From assembly GCF_003867015.1 (NCBI RefSeq), contig NZ_CP032548.1, positions 682,001 to 746,000 on the forward strand: a DNA stretch of 64,000 nucleotides, read 5' to 3'. A model generated the notes under the pieces. It saw nothing but the letters and a program-made list of their open reading frames with translations, did no database searches and was not told the DNA's origin. This DNA comes from Tenacibaculum singaporense. Its GTDB lineage: Bacteria; Bacteroidota; Bacteroidia; Flavobacteriales; Flavobacteriaceae. Position numbers and translations under genes: made by a program. Of the stretch, positions 33,898 to 43,139 are shown piece after piece (position 1 is the first letter of the stretch; each line of letters opens with the position of its first letter).

Positions 33898-34959
33898 TTA
33901 TTCAAAATCAGATGACATATAATAGTTTTCTAAGGTTACTGGATATAAATTATTTTCAAAAAACTGATTCATAATTCGTGTAGTAACAGGGCTAATTCCA
34001 GTACTTACACCATCTACTTCATGAGGGTACGTCATATTTGAAGAATGGTTATAACCAATAGTATGTCCTATTTCATGCGCAGTTATAAAACCAGTTTCTT
34101 TACGAATATAATCTCTAAGTACATGTTCAGCTAAACCAAAGGTAGAACCTCCCCCTAAACCAGAAACATTAACAACTTTACCACAATTATAGCGTGGCTT
34201 GTTTAAAATAATATTATAAGCTTCTTTCTTTTCGCTTTCTGTTAAAGGAGTTGTACCATCATTTCCAATAATATTTTCATTAATAAATTCATTTTTAAAA
34301 TCATCAGAAGCAAACACTAATCCTAGATTAATCATTAATCCGGTAAATCGGCGGATGTCTTTTGCAGTAATATCTTCAGCCCAATTATTATCAGGATTAT
34401 TTTCAGCATCGAAGTCGTGGTATTTTATCACCCAATTTAGCTTACGTAAACCTTTAAGCTTTTGGATAATTTCATTGTCACCAGTAAAATCAAATACAAT
34501 ATTATTAGGATCTATACCTGTATCCTTAAAAATAGAAAGATCAACTTCTTGGTTGCTTGTGTTTAAAAATACTGAAGAGTTATCTATAAAAGGATAGCTA
34601 ATCTCTTGCTTTCCATGAGCTCTTATTTTATCAATCTTAAATAATTTAATCGGTTTAAGGAAACCTTCAGCTTCAATCGTGGCTGTAATAGTTATATCTT
34701 CTATATCTATAGGAGCAAAATTAGCAACTTCAATAGTTTTATTATCAATAGGCTTAACTCTTATTACCTTGCTTATTTCGTACATACGAGATTCAGAAGT
34801 CATTACTTCTTGAGGTTCTTCATCTTGAAACATTAAGGTAGAATTGGTTTCAGAATCAAATGAATAAGTTTTAAGCTCAATGTTAGGAATATTTTCCTTG
34901 TCGCTACATGAAAGGAATAAAAAAGAAGAACAAACTAACGTTTTAAATAATAGTTTCAT
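33898..34959 (-). CDS. M57-like HEIGH metalloprotease lipoprotein
   Basis: A 353-residue lipoprotein (lipobox LSC, Cys18). HEIGHTIGYNH (His295, Glu296, His299, His305) is the metzincin zinc motif HExxHxxGxxH in the form typical of peptidase family M57. Possible Met-turn methionines are Met309 and Met330. Right after the lipid cysteine comes SDKEN, similar to the acidic export signal that sends flavobacterial lipoproteins to the cell surface, so surface exposure is likely but inferred. The N-terminal 170 residues are of unknown fold. It is convergent with atpG and shares its terminator. Confidence 0.82.
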   Translation of the reverse strand: MKLLFKTLVCSSFLFLSCSDKENIPNIELKTYSFDSETNSTLMFQDEEPQEVMTSESRMYEISKVIRVKPIDNKTIEVANFAPIDIEDITITATIEAEGFLKPIKLFKIDKIRAHGKQEISYPFIDNSSVFLNTSNQEVDLSIFKDTGIDPNNIVFDFTGDNEIIQKLKGLRKLNWVIKYHDFDAENNPDNNWAEDITAKDIRRFTGLMINLGLVFASDDFKNEFINENIIGNDGTTPLTESEKKEAYNIILNKPRYNCGKVVNVSGLGGGSTFGLAEHVLRDYIRKETGFITAHEIGHTIGYNHSSNMTYPHEVDGVSTGISPVTTRIMNQFFENNLYPVTLENYYMSSDFE

Positions 34960-35069
34960 TTTTGAAATTTTGGGGGTTATTTTTCGCGAATATAAAACTT
35001 ACAAACCATTAGTTCCTGAAAGTTGAATAAAACAACTTGAGATTTGTTATTAAGTATGGTACTATATAT

Positions 35070-35966
35070 TTAAGATGAAACTAAGTTGTTAACAGTCTTA
35101 CTTTTTTCCAAACTATTTTTATTTAGGTATAAGTATACTAATAAAGGAATTAACCCATGAGGAAGCCTATATATTGTTAAGTACAAGTATTGGTGTATAA
35201 TACTCAAAGAAAAATCATAGTGAAAAGCGCTAAAAATTCTAGTCAAAGCAGTTACAAGGCCCCAAAAACAAGCATATAACAAGGCTGGTTTTGAAAGTTT
35301 AGGAATGAATATAGCAATAGCAATAATGAAATCTAAAACACCAGCTACAAATAATAGGTTTTTAGCCATTTCTTCTTGTACAGGTAAGATGTTTAAGGTC
35401 ATGGTAACAAAATTACCTGGTAACGGATAAAAAATACCAATAGCGTACATTCCATGACATATAAAAGCTAAGGCGATAAAAACCTTAAGATAAAAAAGTA
35501 AAAGAGATGCGTTTTTGTGTTTTAAGAAATATAATAAAGCAATAGGAACTCCAAACTGAATAGTGTGCTCAAAAAACATTATAAGGTGATAAAACTTATT
35601 TTTAGTAATCATTAAAGCTAAAAAAACTAAACTTACTGCACCTAGTTTTAAGATACTACGCATCCATTTTTTTGAATCTTCATTTATTATTATTGAAATG
35701 ATTGCACATGCTAAGTATAAAACACCAATACTTCTAGTTAAAACTTGGATAGCAAAATCTGTATTTAGGTTAGTAACATACGACTGCCAACTAATGTCAA
35801 AAACAAAATTAATTATGGGTTCTAATAAGTGTTGGTCCCAAAAGAAACTTCTGTATGGAGCATCCCAAAATAAATGTTGGTAAGCTCTGCCGGAAAAAAT
35901 AAAAAAAGAAGAAATTTTTAAAAAAGTAAGAAGGGTTCTAGTATTCATAAAGTAAGGTTTAAACAA
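35070..35966 (-). CDS. Hypothetical polytopic membrane protein
   Basis: A 298-residue protein with about eight hydrophobic helices. ATG codons at 35966 and 35948 are both possible; the second gives MNTRTLLTFLKISSFF. No motif of a known transporter or enzyme was recognised; the helix pattern and SGRAYQHLFWDAPYR recall proteins annotated as DoxX-like, but this is weak. It is monocistronic and divergent from the secreted phosphatase gene. Confidence 0.65.
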   Translation of the reverse strand: MFKPYFMNTRTLLTFLKISSFFIFSGRAYQHLFWDAPYRSFFWDQHLLEPIINFVFDISWQSYVTNLNTDFAIQVLTRSIGVLYLACAIISIIINEDSKKWMRSILKLGAVSLVFLALMITKNKFYHLIMFFEHTIQFGVPIALLYFLKHKNASLLLFYLKVFIALAFICHGMYAIGIFYPLPGNFVTMTLNILPVQEEMAKNLLFVAGVLDFIIAIAIFIPKLSKPALLYACFWGLVTALTRIFSAFHYDFSLSIIHQYLYLTIYRLPHGLIPLLVYLYLNKNSLEKSKTVNNLVSS

Positions 35967-36100
35967 AAGTAAAAATAGGGGGTATGTAGTTTGTTAAACT
36001 AAGATTAGTAAACCATAAAACAATAGTTAGGTTAATGTTAGTCAGGTTATTATATGATTAATTTTAATAAAAATAATCTATTAATTTGAAAGGGAAAAAA

Positions 36101-36108
36101 TATATTTG
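36101..36108 (+). promoter_or_regulatory. -7 element of the secreted phosphatase gene
   Basis: TATATTTG fits TAnnTTTG and lies 35 bases before the ATG. A TTG at 36086-36088 is too close (12 bases) to be the usual partner. Confidence 0.45.
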
Positions 36109-36143
36109 TGGTAACTAACTAGTAAACTTTAAAGTCCCTCACC

Positions 36144-38837
36144 ATGAAAAAAATTATTTTAACACTGTTATTCTTAGCAGTTCTTAGTACTTATGCCTCT
36201 AATGATAAGTATCGATTAATCATCACAGACAATCCAGCAACCACTATAATGATTGGTTGGAACCAAATTTCAGGATCTAACCCAGTTGTGTATTATGGAA
36301 CGACAGATAATGGAACCAACTGGTCAAATTATCCAAACTCTAAATCTGTAGACCGTTCAGTTTCTTACAAAGGAATGAGTAACACTTTTGCTAAACTAAC
36401 AGGTTTAAGTCCTAATACTAACTATTATTTTGTAATTAAAGACAGCCAAGGAGTAAGTAGTCGTTTTTGGTTTAAAACAGCTCCAAGCACCAATGATAAA
36501 ATGTCGTTTATTGCAGGAGGAGATTCAAGAAACAATAGAACACCGAGAAGAGATGCTAACTTATTAGTTTCTAAATTAAAACCAACTGCTGTGTTTTTTG
36601 GAGGAGATATGACTAACGGAGACTCAAGCTCTGAATGGCAAGGTTGGTTTAACGATTGGCAATATACAACTGCAAGTGACGGAAGAATGTTTCCTATTGT
36701 ACCAACGAGAGGAAACCACGAAGGTTCAAATAATAGTATTTATAATTTATTTAATGTTCCTTCAACGAGTGTTTATTACGATATCACATTTGGAAACAAC
36801 TTATATACAATTTATACATTGAACTCTGAGATTTCTGCAGGAGGGAGTCAGTATTCATGGTTAAGTCAAAAGTTGAATGCTAATAACTCTATTTGGAAAT
36901 CTGCTCAATACCATAAACCGATGCGCCCACACGTATCATCAAAATCAGAAGGTAATGATGAGTATTCAAGTTGGGCTCAATTATTTTATGACAAAGGAGT
37001 GAATTTAGTATTTGAATCGGATTCTCACACAGTAAAAACTACATGGCCAGTAAAACCTTGTTCCAGCGGAAGTAATTGCGATGAAGGTTTTGTTAGAGAT
37101 GATGTAAACGGAACCGTTTATGTAGGAGAAGGTTGCTGGGGTGCTCCTTTACGTTCATCCAATGATTCAAAAAACTGGACGAGAGATGCGAGTACCTTTA
37201 ATCAATTTAAATGGATTTTTGTTGAAGAATCTAAAATAGAGGTTAGAACGATTAAGGTAGATAATGCGAGTAGTGTAGGTTCAGTTTCAAATCAAAACCC
37301 ATTCACAATACCTTCTAATTTAGATATATGGAGCCCATCTAATGGTAGTGTGGTAACAATTATAAGTAGTAACGTTAGCTATCCAGAAGTTGCAATTACA
37401 AGTCCATCATCAGGCTCATCACATACCGTAAACACTCCAGTAACAATTTCTGCTACTGCAACCGATAGTGATGGAACTATTTCAAGTGTTAAGTTTTACG
37501 TAAATAATACTTTAGTAGAAACTGATATGAGTGCTCCTTATTCTTATAACTGGACACCAACAAATGATAACCAATCATACATTCTGAAAGCAATAGCAAC
37601 AGATAATGATGGATATGAAACTACTTCTGAAGAAGTTTCAGTTTTTGTAGGAAACGTTTCTAAAACAGTCACTTCAACAATCAATAGTACCAATGATGAT
37701 GCTGAGCAATACGAGTCGTCAGGGCAAATGTATATGAACAGTTCTGATTTAGAATTGGTTTATGATGGAAGCTCAAAAGGAAACCAGCATGTAGGAATGC
37801 TATTTAGAAACTTAAATATACCGGCAAATGCTACAGTAACGAATGCATATATACAATTTACCACAGATGAAACAAATTCAGGAAGTACATCATTAGCAAT
37901 CAAAGTTCAAGATTCGTCAAATGCACCAGACATTACTTCTCAGAGCTATAATATAACTTCAAGAAGTTATTATAGTCAATCGGTTGCTTGGAACCCTAGT
38001 TCTTGGAGTTCTGTTGGAGCATCTGGAACAGCACAAAGAACGCCTGATTTAAAATCACTGGTACAATACGTTGTGAACAAGTCCAATTGGAGTTCTGGTA
38101 ACTCTATGATGTTTTATATTTCTGGAACAGGAGAACGTACAGCAGAATCATATGATGGAAGTAGTGCTAGTGCTCCAAAATTGATGGTTACTTATAGTAC
38201 AGGATCTCCTGATAATGGAGGAGGAGAGACTCCAGAATGTGAGGATATAAACGTAACAATTACTTTTGATAAATATTCTTATGAAACTTCTTGGACTTTG
38301 AAGGATAGCAATGGACAAACGGTGATGAGTGGAGGTGATTATACCCAAGGAAATGGAGAGTCTATTACTGTGTCAAAATGTGTACCTGTTGGGTGTTATG
38401 ATTTTACAATTAATGACGAATATGGTGATGGTATATGTTGCAGTTATGGAAGTGGTTCATATGAAATAACAAATAGCAAAAGTGACATATTAGCTTCAGG
38501 AGGAAGTTTTGGCTCTTCTGAAACCAAACAAATTTGTTTGAATACTTCTACTGCTGCAAAGGAGCAACTAAGAAGTAAAAAAATAGAAGAAACAAACAAT
38601 TCGGAAATGAGTATTTATCCAAACCCAGCTGTTGATAGGATTTATATTAAAGGAGGGAAGAATACAATTTTATGGATCGCAAAAATAGTAGATGTATCAG
38701 GAAGAAAAGTAATAGAAGTACCTGTAATTAATAACTCAATAGATGTTTCTACAGTTTCAAGTAACTTAATTTACATTGTTGAAATATATGATGAATTAGG
38801 ACAAAAGAAACTTTCTGAAAAGATAATGAAGAAATAA
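36144..38837 (+). CDS. T9SS-sorted purple-acid-phosphatase-like protein, multidomain
   Basis: The product has 897 residues. Order: signal peptide (1-19, ending TYAS), fibronectin-III-like domain (22-113) as in purple acid phosphatases, metallophosphoesterase domain (120-385), a bacterial Ig-like domain (411-502, PEVAITSPSSGSSHTV), a CBM96/DNRLRE-like beta-sandwich (508-690), a Cys-containing beta domain (697-800, DEYGDGICCSYGSG) and a type A T9SS sorting domain (822-897, SIYPNPAVDRIYI to the basic end). Metal motifs seen: Asp127 (GDSR), GGDM (Asp155), GNHE (Asn191, His192) and His257. The last motif, usually GHxH, reads SDSH (Asp293, His295). It is exported through the outer membrane and probably anchored at the surface. 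Confidence 0.88.
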   Translation: MKKIILTLLFLAVLSTYASNDKYRLIITDNPATTIMIGWNQISGSNPVVYYGTTDNGTNWSNYPNSKSVDRSVSYKGMSNTFAKLTGLSPNTNYYFVIKDSQGVSSRFWFKTAPSTNDKMSFIAGGDSRNNRTPRRDANLLVSKLKPTAVFFGGDMTNGDSSSEWQGWFNDWQYTTASDGRMFPIVPTRGNHEGSNNSIYNLFNVPSTSVYYDITFGNNLYTIYTLNSEISAGGSQYSWLSQKLNANNSIWKSAQYHKPMRPHVSSKSEGNDEYSSWAQLFYDKGVNLVFESDSHTVKTTWPVKPCSSGSNCDEGFVRDDVNGTVYVGEGCWGAPLRSSNDSKNWTRDASTFNQFKWIFVEESKIEVRTIKVDNASSVGSVSNQNPFTIPSNLDIWSPSNGSVVTIISSNVSYPEVAITSPSSGSSHTVNTPVTISATATDSDGTISSVKFYVNNTLVETDMSAPYSYNWTPTNDNQSYILKAIATDNDGYETTSEEVSVFVGNVSKTVTSTINSTNDDAEQYESSGQMYMNSSDLELVYDGSSKGNQHVGMLFRNLNIPANATVTNAYIQFTTDETNSGSTSLAIKVQDSSNAPDITSQSYNITSRSYYSQSVAWNPSSWSSVGASGTAQRTPDLKSLVQYVVNKSNWSSGNSMMFYISGTGERTAESYDGSSASAPKLMVTYSTGSPDNGGGETPECEDINVTITFDKYSYETSWTLKDSNGQTVMSGGDYTQGNGESITVSKCVPVGCYDFTINDEYGDGICCSYGSGSYEITNSKSDILASGGSFGSSETKQICLNTSTAAKEQLRSKKIEETNNSEMSIYPNPAVDRIYIKGGKNTILWIAKIVDVSGRKVIEVPVINNSIDVSTVSSNLIYIVEIYDELGQKKLSEKIMKK

Positions 38838-38855
38838 ATTTTGAAATAAAGAGTT

Positions 38856-38886
38856 AAAAAGCGAACCAATTTGGTTCGCTTTTTTT
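38856..38886. terminator. Bidirectional terminator, second copy of the same hairpin
   Basis: The core GCGAACCAATTTGGTTCGC is identical to that at 33851-33887 and is again flanked by A and T runs. It serves the phosphatase gene and the convergent dxs. Confidence 0.92.
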
Positions 38887-40654
38887 ATAATAAGTCTTGA
38901 ATTATTTTTTTAATTGAATTAACATCTATTCCACAAACTTCTTGTAGTTGTTGAATGGTTCCATGATGGATAAATTCATCAGGAATTCCTAATAGTTTAA
39001 TATTTCCTTGGTAGTTTACTTCGGAAGCATATTCTAATACTTCACTTCCAAATCCACCTTTGATAGTGCCATCCTCAACAGTGATAATGGTATCAAATTT
39101 GTCGAAAATAGTATCTAAAAGTTGGGTGTCTAAAGGTTTTACAAAGCGTAAATCGTAATGTGCAACCAATTCTTTGTTTTCAAGTTGATTGATTGCTTCT
39201 GAAACATTGTCGGCAATGGTTCCGATAGATAATACTGCTAATTGTGCTCCTTCTTTTAAACAAGCTCCTTTTCCAACTTCTATGGTTTCGAATGGGAGTT
39301 GCCAGTGCTCTACTTTGCCTTTCCCTCTTGGGTAACGAATTGCAATTGGATGCTCTAACCCTTGTTGAGCGGTAAACATTATGTTACGTAACTCACTTTC
39401 GTTACGAGGAGCAAAAACAATTAAATTCGGAATAGAACGTAAGTAGGCTAAATCAAAAACACCGTGATGTGTTGCTCCGTCTTCACCTACTAATCCAGCC
39501 CTGTCTAAGCAGAAAATTACAGGTAAGTTTTGCAAAGCTACATCGTGAATTACTTGGTCATAAGCACGTTGTAAAAAGGTAGAATAAATGTTACAAAAAG
39601 GAATTAGTCCTTGAGTTGCCATACCAGCAGCTAAGGTTACAGCATGTTGTTCAGCAATACCTACATCAAATGTTCTATCAGGAAACTCTTGCATCATAAA
39701 TTTTAACGAACTTCCAGTTAACATAGCAGGCGTAATTCCTACGATTTTTTCGTTTTGTTGTGCTAGTTCAACAATGGTTTTTCCAAAAACATCTTGAAAT
39801 TTGGTGTATTTACTTTCTTCTTTAGGTAATACATCCCCAGAAACTTTATCAAATTTTCCAGGAGCATGGTATTTTACTTGATCTTGTTCTGCTTGTCGTA
39901 ACCCTTTTCCTTTGGTAGTGATTACATGTAGAAATTTCGGACCTTGAATCTTTTTTAATCGATCTAGTTCACGTAGTAACTCTTCAAAATTATGTCCGTC
40001 TATAGGTCCTGAATAATCGAAGTTTAATGCTTCAAAAATATTATGCTGTTCAATCTCTAATCGAGGAGCTTTGATTTTTGTTAAATAATCTTTTAACGCA
40101 CCTACCGATGGATCAATTCCAATCGCATTATCATTGAGAATAACCAACAAATTAGCATTAGTGTCTCCCGCATGGTTTAACGCTTCAAAAGCCATTCCAC
40201 TTGCGATAGAGGCATCTCCAATCACCGCAATGTGATGTTTTTCAAAACCTTGTAATTTTGAAGCAATTGCCATTCCTAAAGCTGCAGAAATAGCGGTAGA
40301 GGAATGCCCAACACCAAAGGTATCGTATTCAGTTTCTGAACGTTTAGGAAAACCTGAAATTCCATCAAACTGACGATTGGTGTGAAAAACATCTTTCCTT
40401 CCTGTTAAAATTTTATGTCCATACGCTTGATGTCCCACATCCCAAACTAGCAAATCGTTAGGAGTATCAAATAAATAATGAAGAGCAATGGTAAGTTCAA
40501 CGACTCCTAAACTTGCACCTAAATGTCCTTCTTTTGTTGAAACTACATCAATAATAAACTCACGCAATTCCTTTGCTAGTTGTGGTAGGTTTTCAGGTGT
40601 TAATTTCTTTACATCCGAAGGAAAATCAATATTTTTTAACAGCTTTTTTGGCAT
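38885..40654 (-). CDS. dxs: 1-deoxy-D-xylulose-5-phosphate synthase
   Basis: A 589-residue thiamine-diphosphate enzyme that joins pyruvate and glyceraldehyde 3-phosphate, the first step of the MEP isoprenoid pathway. Seen are WDVGHQAYGHKILTGR, the ThDP motif GDASIASGMAFEALN (GDA in place of the more common GDG), DVGIAEQHAVTLAAGMA and RAGLVGEDGATHHGVFD. It is somewhat shorter than E. coli Dxs (620). The ATG follows the -7 element by four bases. It is divergent from rsmI with 38 bases between. Confidence 0.95.
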   Translation of the reverse strand: MPKKLLKNIDFPSDVKKLTPENLPQLAKELREFIIDVVSTKEGHLGASLGVVELTIALHYLFDTPNDLLVWDVGHQAYGHKILTGRKDVFHTNRQFDGISGFPKRSETEYDTFGVGHSSTAISAALGMAIASKLQGFEKHHIAVIGDASIASGMAFEALNHAGDTNANLLVILNDNAIGIDPSVGALKDYLTKIKAPRLEIEQHNIFEALNFDYSGPIDGHNFEELLRELDRLKKIQGPKFLHVITTKGKGLRQAEQDQVKYHAPGKFDKVSGDVLPKEESKYTKFQDVFGKTIVELAQQNEKIVGITPAMLTGSSLKFMMQEFPDRTFDVGIAEQHAVTLAAGMATQGLIPFCNIYSTFLQRAYDQVIHDVALQNLPVIFCLDRAGLVGEDGATHHGVFDLAYLRSIPNLIVFAPRNESELRNIMFTAQQGLEHPIAIRYPRGKGKVEHWQLPFETIEVGKGACLKEGAQLAVLSIGTIADNVSEAINQLENKELVAHYDLRFVKPLDTQLLDTIFDKFDTIITVEDGTIKGGFGSEVLEYASEVNYQGNIKLLGIPDEFIHHGTIQQLQEVCGIDVNSIKKIIQDLL

Positions 40655-40658
40655 AGGA

Positions 40659-40666
40659 CAAATGTA
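40659..40666 (-). promoter_or_regulatory. -7 element of dxs, leaderless arrangement
   Basis: On the minus strand TACATTTG fits TAnnTTTG and ends four bases before the dxs ATG. No TTG was found at the -33 distance. Confidence 0.5.
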
Positions 40667-40680
40667 AGAAAACTTTGTTG

Positions 40681-40688
40681 TAGCTTTG
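40681..40688 (+). promoter_or_regulatory. -7 element of rsmI, leaderless arrangement
   Basis: TAGCTTTG fits TAnnTTTG and ends four bases before the rsmI ATG at 40693. It is back to back with the dxs element, so the two transcripts would start 38 bases apart. Confidence 0.5.
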
Positions 40689-40692
40689 TTGT

Positions 40693-41364
40693 ATGAGTAA
40701 ATTGTATTTGGTACCTACACCGATTGGAAATTTAGAAGATATTACGCTAAGAGCACTGAATATTTTAAAAGAAGTAGATTATATTTTGGCGGAAGATACA
40801 CGTACAAGTGGGAAGTTGTTAAAGCACTATGATATTGCTACACCTATGCAATCTCATCATATGCATAATGAGCATAAAACGGTTGAAACGATTGTAAAAC
40901 GTTTGCAAAGTGGAGAAACGTTTGCGTTAATTTCGGATGCAGGAACTCCTGCAATTTCAGATCCTGGTTTTTTACTTACCAGAGCTTGTGTACAAAACAA
41001 TATTGAGGTGGAGTGTTTACCAGGAGCTACCGCTTTTATACCTGCATTGGTAAACTCAGGTTTACCGAATGATAAATTTGTTTTTGAAGGCTTTTTACCT
41101 GTAAAAAAGGGACGTCAAACACGATTAAAGTTCTTGGCAGAGGAAACTCGCACCATGATTTTTTATGAGAGTCCGCATAAACTATTAAAAACCTTAGCAA
41201 ACTTTGCAGAGTATTTTGGAGAGGGTAGACAAATATCCGTTTCTAGAGAATTGACAAAATTATTTGAAGAAACCAAACGAGGAAGTGCAAAAGAAGTGCT
41301 AGCATATTATACTGAAAAACCTGCCAAAGGCGAAATAGTGATTGTGGTTGAAGGGAAAAGGTAG
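40693..41364 (+). CDS. rsmI: 16S rRNA (cytidine-1402-2'-O)-methyltransferase
   Basis: A 223-residue SAM-dependent tetrapyrrole-methylase-fold enzyme that methylates the ribose of C1402 in 16S rRNA. Signatures: LYLVPTPIGNLEDITLRAL, LAEDTRTSGKLL, LISDAGTPAISDPG and FYESPHKL. It lacks the C-terminal extension of the E. coli enzyme (286 residues), as often in Bacteroidota. It ends six bases from a convergent gene, with no hairpin between. Confidence 0.95.
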   Translation: MSKLYLVPTPIGNLEDITLRALNILKEVDYILAEDTRTSGKLLKHYDIATPMQSHHMHNEHKTVETIVKRLQSGETFALISDAGTPAISDPGFLLTRACVQNNIEVECLPGATAFIPALVNSGLPNDKFVFEGFLPVKKGRQTRLKFLAEETRTMIFYESPHKLLKTLANFAEYFGEGRQISVSRELTKLFEETKRGSAKEVLAYYTEKPAKGEIVIVVEGKR

Positions 41365-41370
41365 ATTATA

Positions 41371-42066
41371 TTAATTATTAGCTAATTTATATTCAGGGTA
41401 ATGTTCTTCGAGTAGCTTTTCAGCTTTTTTAGGAATAACAAAAAGAGTAACATATGAGTAAATAATAGCTATAGTTAATAAAAATGAAATTAACAAAGCC
41501 CCTAAATTAGAAGGAATATTTTTGGCGTAATTAAATAATTGAGGAAGGTTAGAAGCTACCATTACACCTCCAAAAGAAGCTACATTAAAAATCATTTCTT
41601 CAAGCATCCATTTTTTATTATTTTCTTTGGCTCTTGTATTAAAATCTTTTTTCAATTTGGTTACTAAGTATATATCAAGTATAGCAAATAAAAAAAGTGA
41701 AGCTCCTATAACATATGTGCCGATAGGAATTTGTATAAAATAATAGAAAAAAAGAAAGACACTTGCAGTAAGGATTATTTTAGGAAGTCTAAACCACTCT
41801 TTTGTATGCTTCCATAAAATCGTACGGTATTTTTTGCCAAGTTGTTTTTGTTTTTCCTCTACTACATCCATAAACCCAAAGATTCCAAATTTTTTAAACG
41901 ATTTATCACGTGCTTGCTCAAAAGTAAGTGTTGGGTTTTCCATCCAAATTTGTTCTATATCGTTTGCAAGGTGATCTACTAACTCAGTTTGTACATCATA
42001 ATGCTCAACAAAATGTTGACGTGTAAATTTGTATAGTTGTTCTATATGTTGGTCAGTTAATTTCAT
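41371..42066 (-). CDS. PadR-associated membrane protein with HAAS-like N-terminus (A)
   Basis: The ATG at 42066 (MKLTDQHIEQLYKF) is chosen over a further upstream start because it matches the start of the neighbouring paralogue; the product has 231 residues. The N-terminal about 75 residues are helical with VDHLANDIEQIW, and are followed by four hydrophobic helices. This layout recalls HAAS signalling-type proteins that accompany PadR regulators. The function is unknown. It is the last gene of a padR-membrane-membrane operon. Confidence 0.7.
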   Translation of the reverse strand: MKLTDQHIEQLYKFTRQHFVEHYDVQTELVDHLANDIEQIWMENPTLTFEQARDKSFKKFGIFGFMDVVEEKQKQLGKKYRTILWKHTKEWFRLPKIILTASVFLFFYYFIQIPIGTYVIGASLFLFAILDIYLVTKLKKDFNTRAKENNKKWMLEEMIFNVASFGGVMVASNLPQLFNYAKNIPSNLGALLISFLLTIAIIYSYVTLFVIPKKAEKLLEEHYPEYKLANN

Positions 42067-42076
42067 AGTTATTGAA

Positions 42077-42733
42077 TTAAATACTGATATTTTTTTCAAT
42101 AAAATCTCTTTTTTCCAGAAAGCTTTGAGTAAGTAAGTAATTAAAAACAAAAGCTAATAAATGAATATAAATAGTGCTTTCTTGATAATTACCATTGTAA
42201 AAAACATCTAAAAAATTAGGAAAGTTTAAAGCGATAATAACAAAAAGTGAGCTTACAAAAGAATAAGTTTTTACAATTTTAATAAGCTTATGCTTTTTTG
42301 TGAATTTATAAGAAAGATATGAAGTGTATACAAGATTTAGCATTAATAAGCTAAAAATAAAAATGGAAGTTTCTTTAATATATTTAGAGCCCAAAAATAA
42401 GCTGATAAAAGAAGGTAAAATTATAACGAGTAAATTTTTAGGGTGTATAGCTTTTTTTAGGGTGTCTTTTAAGATAACTTTTGTATAGTGCCAATGTAAT
42501 TTTTTGGTCTGCTTTTCATATCGGCTTTTAAGAGCCTTTTTTCTGCTCAACATATACTTTATAAAAGGTACTTGAAAACCTTTGCCTTCAAAAAAAGTAG
42601 TAGTATCGTCGATGTTATTTTTAATTTCAGTAGCAATATGATCTACCATTTCAAAACGGATGTCTATATATTCAATTCCTATTCCTTCTAAGAAGAGATC
42701 TATTCTTTTAATTTGTTCTTTTGTTAATTCCAT
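42077..42733 (-). CDS. PadR-associated membrane protein with HAAS-like N-terminus (B)
   Basis: A 218-residue protein. Its N-terminus MELTKEQIKRIDLFLEGI and MVDHIATEIKNN match the same positions of the downstream gene product (VDHLANDIEQ), so the two are diverged paralogues. After the helical domain come about five hydrophobic helices. It lies 11 bases after padR. Such pairs are usually under PadR control and may sense or respond to membrane stress; this is inference. Confidence 0.7.
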   Translation of the reverse strand: MELTKEQIKRIDLFLEGIGIEYIDIRFEMVDHIATEIKNNIDDTTTFFEGKGFQVPFIKYMLSRKKALKSRYEKQTKKLHWHYTKVILKDTLKKAIHPKNLLVIILPSFISLFLGSKYIKETSIFIFSLLMLNLVYTSYLSYKFTKKHKLIKIVKTYSFVSSLFVIIALNFPNFLDVFYNGNYQESTIYIHLLAFVFNYLLTQSFLEKRDFIEKNISI

Positions 42734-42744
42734 AGCGAGAAATT

Positions 42745-43083
42745 TTATTCTAAACTAAATTTTGGATTTACTAGTTGCTGCATAGTACTTAAAAACTCTT
42801 GCATTTCAGAAAGACGATGAGCTGTTTCTTTCGTGCCGATTTCGGTGAGTTTATAATATTTACGTAAGCGATTGCCAACCTTAGTAACTTCAACATCTAA
42901 TAAGCCCTCAGCTTCTAATTTATGTAGGGCAGGGTACAAAGCACCTTCGGTAATTTTTAATTCACCCTTGGTAAGTTCTTTTACTTTTTGTGTGATTTCA
43001 TACCCGTACATTTTGTCATTTTGAGCTAATAACTTCAAAATAATTGTTTGTAAAGAACCTTTATATAATTTCTGATTTCCCAT
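42745..43083 (-). CDS. PadR-family transcriptional regulator
   Basis: A 112-residue winged-helix protein. The opening KGSLQTIILKLLAQNDKMYGYEI and ITEGALYPALHKLEAEGL are the standard PadR signatures, with a C-terminal dimerisation helix (RLSEMQEFLSTMQQL). It leads the operon with two membrane genes. A palindrome next to its -7 element (43145-43165) is a good candidate for its own operator. Confidence 0.92.
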   Translation of the reverse strand: MGNQKLYKGSLQTIILKLLAQNDKMYGYEITQKVKELTKGELKITEGALYPALHKLEAEGLLDVEVTKVGNRLRKYYKLTEIGTKETAHRLSEMQEFLSTMQQLVNPKFSLE

Positions 43084-43139
43084 TTTGTATCTGTTAAATG
43101 GTTTATTTTTTAGACGCGTTTTATTTTTGCGACTCGCAA

